Below, piece after piece: positions 31,801 through 40,060 of a stretch of 64,000 bases of DNA; within the stretch, counting starts at the first letter, position 1, and the number at the start of each line of letters is the position of its first letter. The notes under the pieces are model-generated. The model searched no databases. It worked only from the letters and a program-made list of their open reading frames with translations, and had not been told where the DNA came from. The translations under genes and the position numbers were made by a program. Source of the stretch: Symbiodinium natans (taxonomy: Eukaryota; Sar; Dinophyceae; Suessiales; Symbiodiniaceae); contig CAJNDS010000742.1 of assembly GCA_905221605.1 (NCBI GenBank), forward strand, positions 1 through 64,000, written 5' to 3'.

Positions 31801-32535
31801 ACGAGCGCGAGAGCAGGTGCCACACGGGAGCCCTAGATGGAGCCAGCACTTGGTACCCGGAGGGACGGCTCCATCCAGGATGCGAGCACAATCCTCGTTA
31901 CGGAGGTCAAGGAAAAGCAAAGGCAACTCAGGGACGAAACGGCAACCGGCATGATCAACAGGAAGAACGGTCCAGCCAGAGGAGGCAGCACACTTGGAAA
32001 GCACAGCTGAACCTGCACACACTTCCAGCAGAAGCGGGGTTTGGCCGGAAGACGGCGCAGCGGCCAGGGAGGGGCCCTGCGGCGGCAGGGAGTTGCAGCC
32101 CTCCCCAGGCTCTGCACCGGCCCGCGGCAGGAGGGACCGGGCTGGCGGTGGGAGTGCAAGAACACTAGGTTGGGGCGCCACACAGCCGAGTAGGGCTTGG
32201 TCATCAGGCAATGGAAACCCAAGCGCGGACAAGGTGGAGCGATCCGGATCCGACATGGAATGGGCCAAGGCCAGACTGAAGGCTACAAGCACAACACGCC
32301 GGCCCTTGGCGGGGCGAGCCACATGGAGGCAGGTGCGCGCACAAAAGGAGACGGGCCCCTCAGCAACAGGGAGCAGGACACCCTTGGGGCCGGAGATGTC
32401 TTGACTCAAGGGCACACTCCCAGATTCATGCTCCACGATGAGTTGGCCATCCCGAAAGGCAGTGAGAGGGATGACATAGTTTGGCAAAAAAGCATTGAGA
32501 GAGTCGCGGTGGGGAGCACCGGGATTTCCCTCCAA
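28873..32535 (-). CDS. Element IV pol: MT-like domain, RT, RNase H
   Basis: An open frame of 1,220 codons. About residues 165-310 form a methyltransferase-like domain (LEVCAGSAVLS, LGLPCGTCSRARE, LENPLRSWLW). The RT spans about 640-930 with VRVIDDF, GRTVDLSKAYKQ, LPFGAGAS and catalytic FYDDY (about 866). RNase H follows with LYTDGAF (about 1030), FIDNEA (about 1106) and NPADLPSR (about 1155). The frame is open upstream to 32768 without an ATG. A coding-like start, MANGADPQVALLGADD, lies in another frame at ATG 32852, 16 nt after the gag stop, so one frameshift near 32765 (mutation or programmed) separates start and body. Pol would make element DNA; the MT-like domain may modify DNA, but this is inferred only from motifs. 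Confidence 0.85.
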   Translation of the reverse strand: MEGNPGAPHRDSLNAFLPNYVIPLTAFRDGQLIVEHESGSVPLSQDISGPKGVLLPVAEGPVSFCARTCLHVARPAKGRRVVLVAFSLALAHSMSDPDRSTLSALGFPLPDDQALLGCVAPQPSVLALPPPARSLLPRAGAEPGEGCNSLPPQGPSLAAAPSSGQTPLLLEVCAGSAVLSKCAASSGWTVLPVDHAGCRFVPELPLLFLDLRNEDCARILDGAVPPGTKCWLHLGLPCGTCSRARERALPTGNGPRPLRDPDNLLGLPGLRTDEVERVASANAIYASGVAILRLAFRRQWLVSLENPLRSWLWPLLASLVKASRDSAFVRWYFALADVDFDMCEHGGPRDKATRLKSSPGVFSSMAVACSKTHQHAPWTPARLEEGWCFPTKDEARYPVLLCERLLACALPALKACPCPEILREQRALLRAQAGSQTRHLPQLVPEYAFRCAASAVPAGRDFKILKPSCLHRGNKPEASSSEDSQPPARSSCKPPGMNDPPTALPETAGVYHTMEEHLDYALKVTPPCDTANALPDSLRWNVFRHLILGPCAIAKERLSQYQSLKAAAARCEVQEAQLRKDMNPDVEAVTRGKALALFRELLEETHFPDAEVMSIMLKGVPLVGPEPDSPLFDKRPRHATLSEAQLLAQAQARRTVTMSSRSCVEPRDVKVLEDETQKELEAGYLQGPYHTEEEVTQALGTPFWSLNPRFALNQGEDQKVRVIDDFKASAVNQAFSSSSYLDLHDVDFTTALLKLLAAQTSRNGPVEILLSDGTVLRGELHPEYRSKPALLGRTVDLSKAYKQVAIEPSSAKHAVLGYPTAPGKWKYLISKSLPFGAGASVFSFNKVARALWHILVVKFGALLSNFYDDYTFLEFQPGASLMSKVLETLLTLLGWVFAKEGKKHVPFAQTVVSLGVRFDLTRFWEGSFEVGNKPGRLKRILEMLQPIADGKPATRVQLASLHGHLNFAGGYVLGFALKPAAQLLSRNLYGPNGGQGPELADAARAAIAAIRSSRPRICRAPSGRNLVLYTDGAFENGIGTWGALVCDPCSGRRMLFSGQVPRPLIQHWLRSAGSQVICQVEAYALMATLYGLRGSVNDRLILAFIDNEACRYGLIKRASPAVSMARLMAIISLVETSIGCSLWIERVPSSSNPADLPSRLRAAEAAQRFAALDKGDVPVTASMMDLILADHYDPDTAVAIASAIQFEADAVSVTTTGAMQ

Positions 32536-32870
32536 AATTACAAAACTAGTGTAACGGGCCTCCGGGAGGAGGGCACGGATCAGGGCATTGCAAGCCCGGA
32601 CAGTCCATGGAAAAAGACGACAGGCCTTGCGCAGGCCAACTTTGACTCGGCAAAACGCACCTGCGGAAAATGAAGACCCCTCTGTGCGGTTGGAATCTTC
32701 AGGCGGTAAAGCATCAAAAATTTTAGCAACATCCCGGCAGGTGACGTGCCCTCGTCCAAACGTTGCTTAGCAAGGATTTCGGGCTCAACTTCAGGTCGGA
32801 CGGCATCGTCGGCGCCCAACAACGCAACTTGGGGGTCAGCCCCATTGGCCATGGGGCCCCCCCCGGTTTT

Positions 32871-34076
32871 TCAGTGCTCACACTCGATGAAGGGACGTGG
32901 TTTGAGGCAGCCCTTGAAGTAACAGCAATGGCGACCTCGGTGACAGGATTTCTTCTTCTGGAAGCGGCACAGGCCTTTGTTGTAGTAAGGGCAGATGAAG
33001 CGACCCTCCTCGGTCTTGGCCTCGCAGCCAGGAGGCAAGGAGGCCAAGAGATCCTTCATGGAAGGAGCTTTGTTATCAGTCTTACCCTTACCCGAGCCCT
33101 TACCATCACCACGACCTCTACCGCGACCCCCACCCTCTCCTCCCCCTTTGCCTTTGCCGGGCTGGTAGACAACTGTAGGCTGAGGGAGAGGCGTCATGCA
33201 TGCTTGCACCTGGTGTGAGTGCATGTGCTGAGTCACGAGGGCATCGAGAGGAGCAGGTAGCCCGACACCGACGGTCAAATTGCCTCGCGATTCTTGGGAA
33301 ATGATCGACCACAGTTTGGAGTCCGCGGCCAGAATCTGCTGGACCGTCACATAACGGTGGCCTGCTGGAGGAGGCTCTAAAAGGGCCTGGAAAAGGTGGT
33401 TGTTCCAGGCCTCGAGTGCTGTGAAGGAAGCAAGGCCGATTTGGTCGAATGCAAGGGCACGCCTTAAGAAACATTGGCGCAACTTGAGTTCCCCTGAGGT
33501 GGCACACGAAAGGTCGGCCATGGCCTTGGTAAGCTTGATGCTGCCATCTTGGGTGAAGCTGAGCTTCGATTCACTCCTGGCCGAGGTGATCTCGTCGTGG
33601 CGGCTGATGCACTTCTCAGGTGGGATGAGAATGACTTGATTTGCATCCAACATTGCTTGAACGCGGTCCACCAAGGCATGTCCGGGCTCGGTGCGGACAT
33701 CCAGGACGATGCCCTTGAGGTCCGCGCGTTGGCGCTTGAGGCGCTGCAGGCGCTCCGCTAGCGGGAGCTCTCTCGGACTGGAGTCGGAGGTGCGCTCGGA
33801 TCTGGCCTTGATGTCCACAAGAGCATGCGTGTGGCTCTCGTACCAGAGCCTGCGAAGAACGACCAGCTGGCCCTCGGGCACCGGATCTCCAGTCAAAGCT
33901 AGCACGGCCTCCTTAAGAGCTGTATCGTCACCGGACTGAGGCTGGGACGGGCAGATGAACGCAAGCTTCCCATAGGTGTTGATGTGGGCCCCTTTCAGCG
34001 CCTCCAGGAAAGCAGTAGACATCCCGATTTCGATGGCCCTTGCCGTGAAGGTCGCTTCACTTTCCAGGCCAGCCAT
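32871..34076 (-). CDS. Element IV gag
   Basis: 401 codons from ATG 34076 (an in-frame GTG start at 34091 is also possible). The N-terminal half is helical and includes EPGHALVDR and ILIPPEKCISRHDE, conserved with element III gag. A Gly/Lys/Arg-rich linker (GKGKGGGEGGGRGRGRG) precedes a zinc-binding tail with C-x7-C-x7-C and C-C-x4-C spacing (from about residue 355). It would bind and package element RNA. The stop at 32871 is followed by a run of eight G and then the ATG of the pol leader, so gag and pol appear to be separate, closely spaced cistrons. Confidence 0.8.
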   Translation of the reverse strand: MAGLESEATFTARAIEIGMSTAFLEALKGAHINTYGKLAFICPSQPQSGDDTALKEAVLALTGDPVPEGQLVVLRRLWYESHTHALVDIKARSERTSDSSPRELPLAERLQRLKRQRADLKGIVLDVRTEPGHALVDRVQAMLDANQVILIPPEKCISRHDEITSARSESKLSFTQDGSIKLTKAMADLSCATSGELKLRQCFLRRALAFDQIGLASFTALEAWNNHLFQALLEPPPAGHRYVTVQQILAADSKLWSIISQESRGNLTVGVGLPAPLDALVTQHMHSHQVQACMTPLPQPTVVYQPGKGKGGGEGGGRGRGRGDGKGSGKGKTDNKAPSMKDLLASLPPGCEAKTEEGRFICPYYNKGLCRFQKKKSCHRGRHCCYFKGCLKPRPFIECEH

Positions 34077-34660
34077 GTTGCTCAAAGGCACGCAACTAAA
34101 AAGACAGGCTTGCAGGGCAAAATGGGGCTCCCATAGGCTATTTGGCCCTTCTTTACAGGCCCCCTACACAATCTCTAATAGAGATCATTTACGGCCCTCG
34201 TATAGGGGGGCCAAATGCTGAGATCCCTGCAGGAAAATCAGCATTCATATACGTGATGTCGCAAATTTCATTGTCCAATGCTTCTCATGAGGGTGTTGTT
34301 TTGTGAAACACGGCAATGGACTCATCATAGCTGCGCAATAGCAGTTGATGCTGACTGGTTGCGGCACACCATCCCCGGAAGGCCATCCGAGGAGCCGCCA
34401 GGTCGACATAGCACATGTGGTTCGACAGGCAAGGATCATGCACATGGATACTCATCCCCATGGAAGTCCGTCCAAGGAAAGCACCCGCATGCTATCTGCG
34501 GAAATTCCTGGAAAACCATTTTGCCTCATTTGCCCAAGACGAGGCAGAATTCTTCTTTGCATTGGAACGTCACACTGACATCGGCCTCCATCCGTGGACA
34601 TCCTTCCACGGAAGCCTGACAAGTCCATATTTTCTCATCAGTGGGGTCCGCTCTTGGCCT
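34077..34660. other. Element IV YR-gag intergenic segment with hairpin
   Basis: About 580 bp without a coding frame I trust. ATTTGGCCC (about 34139) and GGGCCAAAT (about 34208) form inverted arms, reinforced by CCCCCTA and TAGGGGGG, with CTCTAATAGAGAT between them. It may hold a promoter, trans-splice acceptor or translation signal for gag. Dinoflagellate trans-splicing could separate the cistrons; no acceptor is identified. Confidence 0.45.
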
Positions 34661-36733
34661 CTACGAATCAGGCTCGTATCTTGCACACTGCTCACAAAAG
34701 GGAGGATCGACATCTTCGGCGGTCCGATCCCTCATGTAACGACTGAACGGCCTACCACAGACCAAGAGGTTGGCCGTCAGCTTACGGTGACACATCCCGG
34801 ACACTAGATGGATAACAAAACTGGCAAAATCTTCCTCCGGAGCTGCCCGACGCGGCCGCGCCTCATCCGGCGCCTCTGGCAGGTCGTCACGCTCAAGCAG
34901 CCCTGGGTCCGAGGCGTCCGACTCATACTCCGCATCCGGAAGTTCGTCATCGTCGACGGGGAGGTCATCTTCAGGAGGGCCTTCAGGTGGAACGGGTTTA
35001 TCCCGAGAGCTTCCCTCGAGGGCCTGGGAAACACGCTGGGCGCGTGAAGCATCAGGCTCAAAATCGGAAGCCGCTATAGCGCGAAGCACTTCCTTGAACT
35101 TGACCATGACTCGTACAAGGGCATCCCGAGAGTAGAGAAGTGACATGCCATACCCGGGGGCCACATGGTGTCCCATGGTCAACCTTTCCACTTCTGTCAT
35201 GACCCCGGCTTTCCCGACCCAACTCAGGCCGGTAGCTTTCAGCGAATGAGACGTGAAGGACTCTGCGAACTGCTCGCTCATGCCAGTCATCACCAGGGCC
35301 TCGCGAAGCCACAAGGTTCCCTCGGCCGCTGTCATCGGTCGCTCCAGCCAACGGCCTTCTTGGGAGAGGGCAGGCATCACCCATCGGTGTCCTGACGCTC
35401 GAGTTTTGTCTCGAGCTCGGAGCCAGGCCGGTCCCCAAGGCTGATCGAAAAGAGCAAAACCATGCGCAATCAGCGGAAGCATCACGTCCTTCCTGTCCTT
35501 GGCGATGGTCTTGTAGAAGTAGGTGCCAGCCTCCAGGAGGATGATGTCGCCCGCTTCGCTGGTGTCCACCTGGAGGGTTTCGGCTCTGGCTCCATCTGAG
35601 AAGCGCGACGAAGAGAAGAGGAGGAAGAGCAAGAAGCCTACTATCGTCACCATAATCCAATCCATGGACTCGACAGTAAACTTTTCTAGGTTCCACACGT
35701 TCTCAGCTGGTATAGCAGGAGCCTGCACCAGTCGACGCTTGCGCGTCAGCATGTCCTTCGCGACACCCTCGACTCTTCCAGAGCACCTTGCAGCGTCTTC
35801 AACTCCTGTCAGCGATGTGAAGAATTTCCATGACTTGACGAAGCTCTCGCAGCATGTTGCCCCAGCCTTCTGTTCCCGGAGGTGGCACACATAACCATAC
35901 AGGTCCTTTTCCTTTGCCAAGAAGGGTCGGATCTCCGAAGCAATGGCCCATCTTGCAAAACGCGCGAAGTCGGAGGATCTCTTGTAGAGTGTCGAAGCCG
36001 CCTTGCCCGCAAAGGCGTCCTGAATTGATTGTGCCAAAAGACGCTCCTCGTTCAAGCCACTTGCCAACGACAGCAGGGCTCTGCCCAGCTGACTGTCCTC
36101 AGGAAAAGCCAAGACAATCTTCCTGATAGTTTCTAGGGCTCGCAGCTTCATCTGATCATCCGACTTAGCAAAACGTGAGGCCAGGAGCCTCCTTGCTGCA
36201 AAACTGCGTCGTGGTGCCCATGCCCATGGACCTTGAAGCTGTGGTTCTGGCCTCGATAGTGAAATGTCGTCATACTTCCCTATCTGGGACGCCTTCCACA
36301 TGACCGTCGGATCAGGCAAGGGAACAATCGGGGAATCCCAAGGGAGCCTGACACCCGATGTGCGATTCAAACGAAGATGAGCGTCGAATGCATGCCAAGA
36401 TTGGTCACTATTTTCCACATCCAGCTTCTGCCTTTTTGCTATCTCACCAGAACCTGAAGCCAGCCTCCCCAATGGCCCGGGTACAGCAGCAAGTCTTCCC
36501 TTTTCAACTGAAGCTTCTGAAGGAGTGCCAATGCCAAAGACGTCCTCGCGATACGCAGCATCTTCTCTTTGAAGTTCAGCTTCTTCAACCGACACTGCAG
36601 GCGAAAAGGAATCGAACCCTTGCTGCCCATCACGACTGGAGCCATCACCAGCCCCTGCATCGACTTCCCCCGTTAACACCGGGGCTGCCGGCGAAGGGGC
36701 TCCTTGTTTTGGTCGGGCGGGCACGTAGGACAT
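34661..36733 (-). CDS. Tyrosine recombinase YR-B of element IV
   Basis: 690 codons from ATG 36733. The catalytic set is visible: box I Arg377 in SSSRFSDGARAE, a lysine in the following beta-hairpin (YFYKTIAKDRK), box II His496 with Lys499 in HSLKATGLSW, His522 in MGHHV, and Tyr534 in LLYSRDA. The box II arginine of the usual HxxR is lysine. An acidic tail and a terminal Cys/His group (CHRK, VCGR, CEQC) follow. Family knowledge: such recombinases insert the circular cDNA of DIRS/Ngaro-type elements without target duplication. The clean 2-bp junctions here fit. It lies upstream of gag, which is unusual. Confidence 0.88.
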   Translation of the reverse strand: MSYVPARPKQGAPSPAAPVLTGEVDAGAGDGSSRDGQQGFDSFSPAVSVEEAELQREDAAYREDVFGIGTPSEASVEKGRLAAVPGPLGRLASGSGEIAKRQKLDVENSDQSWHAFDAHLRLNRTSGVRLPWDSPIVPLPDPTVMWKASQIGKYDDISLSRPEPQLQGPWAWAPRRSFAARRLLASRFAKSDDQMKLRALETIRKIVLAFPEDSQLGRALLSLASGLNEERLLAQSIQDAFAGKAASTLYKRSSDFARFARWAIASEIRPFLAKEKDLYGYVCHLREQKAGATCCESFVKSWKFFTSLTGVEDAARCSGRVEGVAKDMLTRKRRLVQAPAIPAENVWNLEKFTVESMDWIMVTIVGFLLFLLFSSSRFSDGARAETLQVDTSEAGDIILLEAGTYFYKTIAKDRKDVMLPLIAHGFALFDQPWGPAWLRARDKTRASGHRWVMPALSQEGRWLERPMTAAEGTLWLREALVMTGMSEQFAESFTSHSLKATGLSWVGKAGVMTEVERLTMGHHVAPGYGMSLLYSRDALVRVMVKFKEVLRAIAASDFEPDASRAQRVSQALEGSSRDKPVPPEGPPEDDLPVDDDELPDAEYESDASDPGLLERDDLPEAPDEARPRRAAPEEDFASFVIHLVSGMCHRKLTANLLVCGRPFSRYMRDRTAEDVDPPFCEQCARYEPDS

Positions 36734-36746
36734 GGGAATAGGAGGT

Positions 36747-37106
36747 CTAGTCCTCCTCAAGTGATTGCCAAAAGCCCGCAGGGCGCGGAAAAGCACGAGT
36801 CACAGCCAGAACCAGATGCTGAAAGCAGCGTTGCAGATGCAGCACACGGCTGCAGAGGCAACCCAAGGCAGAATCACCAGCAACAGGCTCGCGCTGCAAG
36901 CGAGCCAAGGACTCCTGATCGAGGTCCTCGAGCACTCGAACACGCTCTTCCAAGGCGCGAACCTGGGATCGCAACTGATCACACTCGGCCTGGGCAGTCC
37001 AGAAATCGCCGCGGCAGGCCGCAACTTGGAACGGCAAAGACTCGAGAGCAGTCACACGGCCTTCCAGCTGATTGAAAGCACGAACTTCCAAGGAGGGCGC
37101 GTGCAT
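36747..37106 (-). CDS. Small coiled-coil protein of element IV
   Basis: 119 codons from ATG 37106, just inside A1, ending 14 nt before the YR-B ATG. The segment TAQAECDQLRSQVRALEERV continues with heptad spacing and suggests a coiled coil; the C-terminal part is Cys/Leu-rich. I know no matching family. Tight spacing to YR-B suggests co-transcription. It could be an assembly factor, the N-terminus of YR-B after a frameshift, or a spurious frame. Confidence 0.5.
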   Translation of the reverse strand: MHAPSLEVRAFNQLEGRVTALESLPFQVAACRGDFWTAQAECDQLRSQVRALEERVRVLEDLDQESLARLQREPVAGDSALGCLCSRVLHLQRCFQHLVLAVTRAFPRPAGFWQSLEED

Positions 37107-37115
37107 GCACCTAGC

Positions 37116-37395
37116 TGAAAAAGAAAATACGTCTCCCTCCTCGCCCTACGCACGCGAGCCCATAGGAGACTGTCGAGCAAACACTCATGCTTGAAACATG
37201 CAGTGACTCATGCGCGGACAAAATCCGCAATCAGTATTTGTACACAACACAGCCAAAGGAACTTAAAAGAAACTATCAAGCAGCCAAGTTCAACTGCAAT
37301 GTGAAATTGATGAATATGTTAAAACATTTTTCCAATGCGCTCCGTTCCTACGCCTACACCAAGCAAACATTCGCTTCGCAAGCTCAGCGTGCCGT
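37116..37395 (-). repeat. Element IV A1 repeat
   Basis: 280 bp, apparently identical to A2. It is the outer 5' end of element IV. The GT at 37394-37395 is shared with element II gag, which continues as LEE on the other side. Confidence 0.9.
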
Positions 37396-37530
37396 CTCTT
37401 CCAGGCCGCCAAACATGCGCAGCGAAGAGACACCAGCGTCGTAGAAGACCTTTTGCGTCCTCGCCGACACACCGGCTTCTTCCATGTGAAAGCGCAACTC
37501 AGAATCAGCCTTAGGAACGTCGGCAGGCAT
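37396..37530 (-). pseudogene. Element II gag, N-terminal part
   Basis: ATG at 37530 opens MPADVPKADSELRFHMEEAG and continues to RMFGGLEE, where element IV interrupts. The remainder lies at 28144-27056. Excising element IV and keeping one AC gives an uninterrupted frame across the join. Confidence 0.8.
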
Positions 37531-37965
37531 GGCAAGTCACACCACGAACTACAGGCGAGAACAGGACGCTTGCTACTCGCGCAAAGACACAGGCTGCAGA
37601 GGGTGAACTGCACGCAGCTTCCAGGCTCCGAACACAAAAGGCTCGATTCAAAACGAGAAAACGCTGCGCAAAACCCCCTCATCAAGGTGTGTCCCCGAGC
37701 AAGTCCATGCTCTCACATCGGGCCCCGCCCTGGCCCAGTGTCACGTGAGATGAAGCTCACGCCCAGACACTGCATGCGACAACCTCGCACAAACGTTCGC
37801 CACTCAGCTAAACACGCTGAGCTCACTGCATGCGACTACCTCGCACAAAAGAAACATGAACGCGCACAGGGAGTTCATCTGCGCTGCATTCTCAACAAGC
37901 TACGACTAACCGACCTGACACGCGTAGGAAGGTATCCCGCAAACTCAAGCTCATTGGAGCCTCAG
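37531..37965. other. Element II YR-gag intergenic segment
   Basis: 435 bp between the YR-C stop and the gag start. It contains a near-duplicate ACTGCATGCGACAACCTCGCACAAA / ACTGCATGCGACTACCTCGC pair at about 37769 and 37825. No gene is seen. It is equivalent in position to 34077-34660 of element IV. Confidence 0.5.
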
Positions 37966-40050
37966 TCAAGACCCTGCCGCCTCTGCCAAGCCGTCCGATT
38001 CGCCTGAGCTGCCCGAATCATCCGCGTCTTCTCCCTCGGACACAGAACAATCGCCAGAACGCCAGCAATGCCTACAGGCCAGATCATAGCTCGTGCCCTT
38101 CAGGCGCCAAACCGGCTCGGATTCCTGCACTTCCATCAAACTGACTCCACATCCACCTTGCCGATGTAAACGCCGAAGTCGCTTCTTTCCCACAACTGTA
38201 ACAAAGTACGGCGCGGTCTCAGCTCCGGACTCCTCTGCTACTGTCTCCGACTCTATCATCTCTGGTTCAAGCTCGAGCTGCACTGCTACGACAGGTTCCG
38301 GAACACGTGTAAACCAGTGAGGGCCCAAGCGCAGCGACTGGCAGAGTCGCTCGGCCGCTTCGTCCGGAAGACCTTTGTCACACAGGTACATGTGAAGTTC
38401 TTCTAAGCCTGCGTTGCGGAGGTCCCATTGATCACGGCCACAGATCGACGCCATGAGCTGTTCCTGTAATCCTATGATGACTTGCTGCGCTGTACGTAGG
38501 TACTCATCGGCAGAAGACGCTATATGCCAGCGCCCAATGTAGTTCCGCTGCTCGACGCCCACACCACACGCTGCGAGCAAACTTGTTAACCAGTTTCTTT
38601 CTGAGTGCTCCTTCCAGAAGGTCCGTGCCTCTTGCGCCGGAAGAAGAGGCTGATCTGACAGCACCCATTGACATCCCTTCTTCACGGGAAGACGTAGCAT
38701 CCGCAATAAGTGCTGACTCAAACCGACAACATCAGCATAATCGGCCATGATATGTCGCACTCCAGACCAGTCAGAATTGGGCATGGGCAGAAAGAAATCG
38801 CGCTCGAATGACATGGTCTCACTTAACCATAGCTTCAGCCCTTGCTCAAGCCAGGTCGAACTCATGAACCCAACGGAGGCAGCAACGAAGATCGGAAGAT
38901 GCCGAACTCGTTTTCCAGGGCCAGTAGTCTTGGTGCGTTCCAGCACCCCTACTAGACCAAATTTCGTCAGCCTCAACGACGCTGGATTCAGGCCGCTAAG
39001 ATCGTTTGTCCTGCACGCTGTCCAGAGCTTCAAGAGTTTGTAGAATGCTAGCCCCCGGGCAAAAAATGGCGCAGATGAATCAGTCACGCACAGCTCGAGC
39101 GCCCCCACTAACATCAAGGGGAGAAGCGGCGCCTTCTTTGTCGGCGGTGCCCCGATTTCAAGATCATGCGTCGCCTGGTTCACAAAATTTTTGAGAATTG
39201 GCAAATCAGCCAAGCGCTGGTCTGCTGCAACGCCGCCCTTCCTCTCCATGAAAGACAAAGCTTCGAGGACAGCGTTGGGCACACTGCGGCCACATGGCTC
39301 GGCAACACGATTTTGCAGATAGTCCAATACCACGCCAACATGTTTCGGCCATGGGCAAGCGCTGAGTCCCAAGGAAAAGACCCGCAGCTTTCTCCACTCA
39401 CGCACTCTCTTGCGTATGGTGGACGCGCGCATGCTTCCAAGTGACGCAGCTATTGCCGACTCTGGGCATGAGGCCAGCTGGGCTTGCCGAACCAGAGGAG
39501 TATTTGCTTCCACAAAGAGCTCCACAAGATGTGCTCGCCACCGCTGCAGTTCGGCCTTCTCGATTGCTGCCCGTGACAACTCCAGCTTCGAGTCTGCAAG
39601 CTTGCGGGCTGCTCGCGTCGGCCACGCGACGCGCTCCTTACGAGCCCCTGAGTGCTTGATAAGCCAGGATAATGTGTCTTGAAGACCGGCAGCCTCACTG
39701 GAATTCAAGGACGCGAGCTTCTTGGCTAGTGAGACCTTCTGCCAAGCTGGGTCCACTAGGCCACGACACTTGTTTCGTCGCTGTGCGCGCGGCAAAGCTC
39801 TCGACTGTAACGTCGAGAAAATTTGGATTGCCTTGCGACGGTCATGCTGAGGAACATGTGAGCTCATCTCTGCAGCTAACTCGCTCGCGTCTTCAAACAT
39901 GTATGCCAGGAAAGCATCATCTGGCAAATGCCCGCCAGCTGCACCATAAGCTGTGCGAAACCTTCGTGGGAGACGCGCCCAAAGATCTGAGTCTGGCAAA
40001 GATAGATCCACGGCCTCTGTCTCTGATTCACTTTCAGTGGAGGACGCCAT
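37966..40050 (-). CDS. Tyrosine recombinase YR-C of element II
   Basis: An intact frame of 694 codons from ATG 40050, eleven bases inside A1. The catalytic residues are box I Arg347 (TACRTNDLSG), a lysine in ERTKTTGPGK, His482 and Arg485 (HSERNWLTS), Trp508/His509 (GRWHIA) and Tyr517 (DEYLRTA). Unlike YR-A, -B and -D, box II keeps the standard HxxR, so YR-C is a separate subfamily. The N-terminus is acidic; the C-terminus has CxxC (CRHCW) then an acidic Ser-rich tail. It would insert the element II circle. Gag and pol of the same element are broken, so the enzyme could still act on other copies. Confidence 0.88.
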   Translation of the reverse strand: MASSTESESETEAVDLSLPDSDLWARLPRRFRTAYGAAGGHLPDDAFLAYMFEDASELAAEMSSHVPQHDRRKAIQIFSTLQSRALPRAQRRNKCRGLVDPAWQKVSLAKKLASLNSSEAAGLQDTLSWLIKHSGARKERVAWPTRAARKLADSKLELSRAAIEKAELQRWRAHLVELFVEANTPLVRQAQLASCPESAIAASLGSMRASTIRKRVREWRKLRVFSLGLSACPWPKHVGVVLDYLQNRVAEPCGRSVPNAVLEALSFMERKGGVAADQRLADLPILKNFVNQATHDLEIGAPPTKKAPLLPLMLVGALELCVTDSSAPFFARGLAFYKLLKLWTACRTNDLSGLNPASLRLTKFGLVGVLERTKTTGPGKRVRHLPIFVAASVGFMSSTWLEQGLKLWLSETMSFERDFFLPMPNSDWSGVRHIMADYADVVGLSQHLLRMLRLPVKKGCQWVLSDQPLLPAQEARTFWKEHSERNWLTSLLAACGVGVEQRNYIGRWHIASSADEYLRTAQQVIIGLQEQLMASICGRDQWDLRNAGLEELHMYLCDKGLPDEAAERLCQSLRLGPHWFTRVPEPVVAVQLELEPEMIESETVAEESGAETAPYFVTVVGKKRLRRLHRQGGCGVSLMEVQESEPVWRLKGTSYDLACRHCWRSGDCSVSEGEDADDSGSSGESDGLAEAAGS

Positions 40051-40060
40051 GGCACAGATC

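Larger units (their letters stand above)
28145..37395 (-). mobile_element. Element IV: youngest, near-intact YR retrotransposon
   Basis: This 9.25-kb element is inserted in gag of element II. Sense order: A1 (37395-37116), small coiled-coil ORF, YR-B, gag, pol (MT-like, RT, RNase H), B1 (28888-28665), A2 (28664-28387), 18-bp G-rich spacer, B2 (28368-28145). A1 equals A2 and B1 equals B2 by eye. A single AC at the join restores the host reading GLEETREAMRE. YR and gag frames are open; pol has one frame discontinuity near its start. It is the best candidate here for an active element. Confidence 0.88.
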
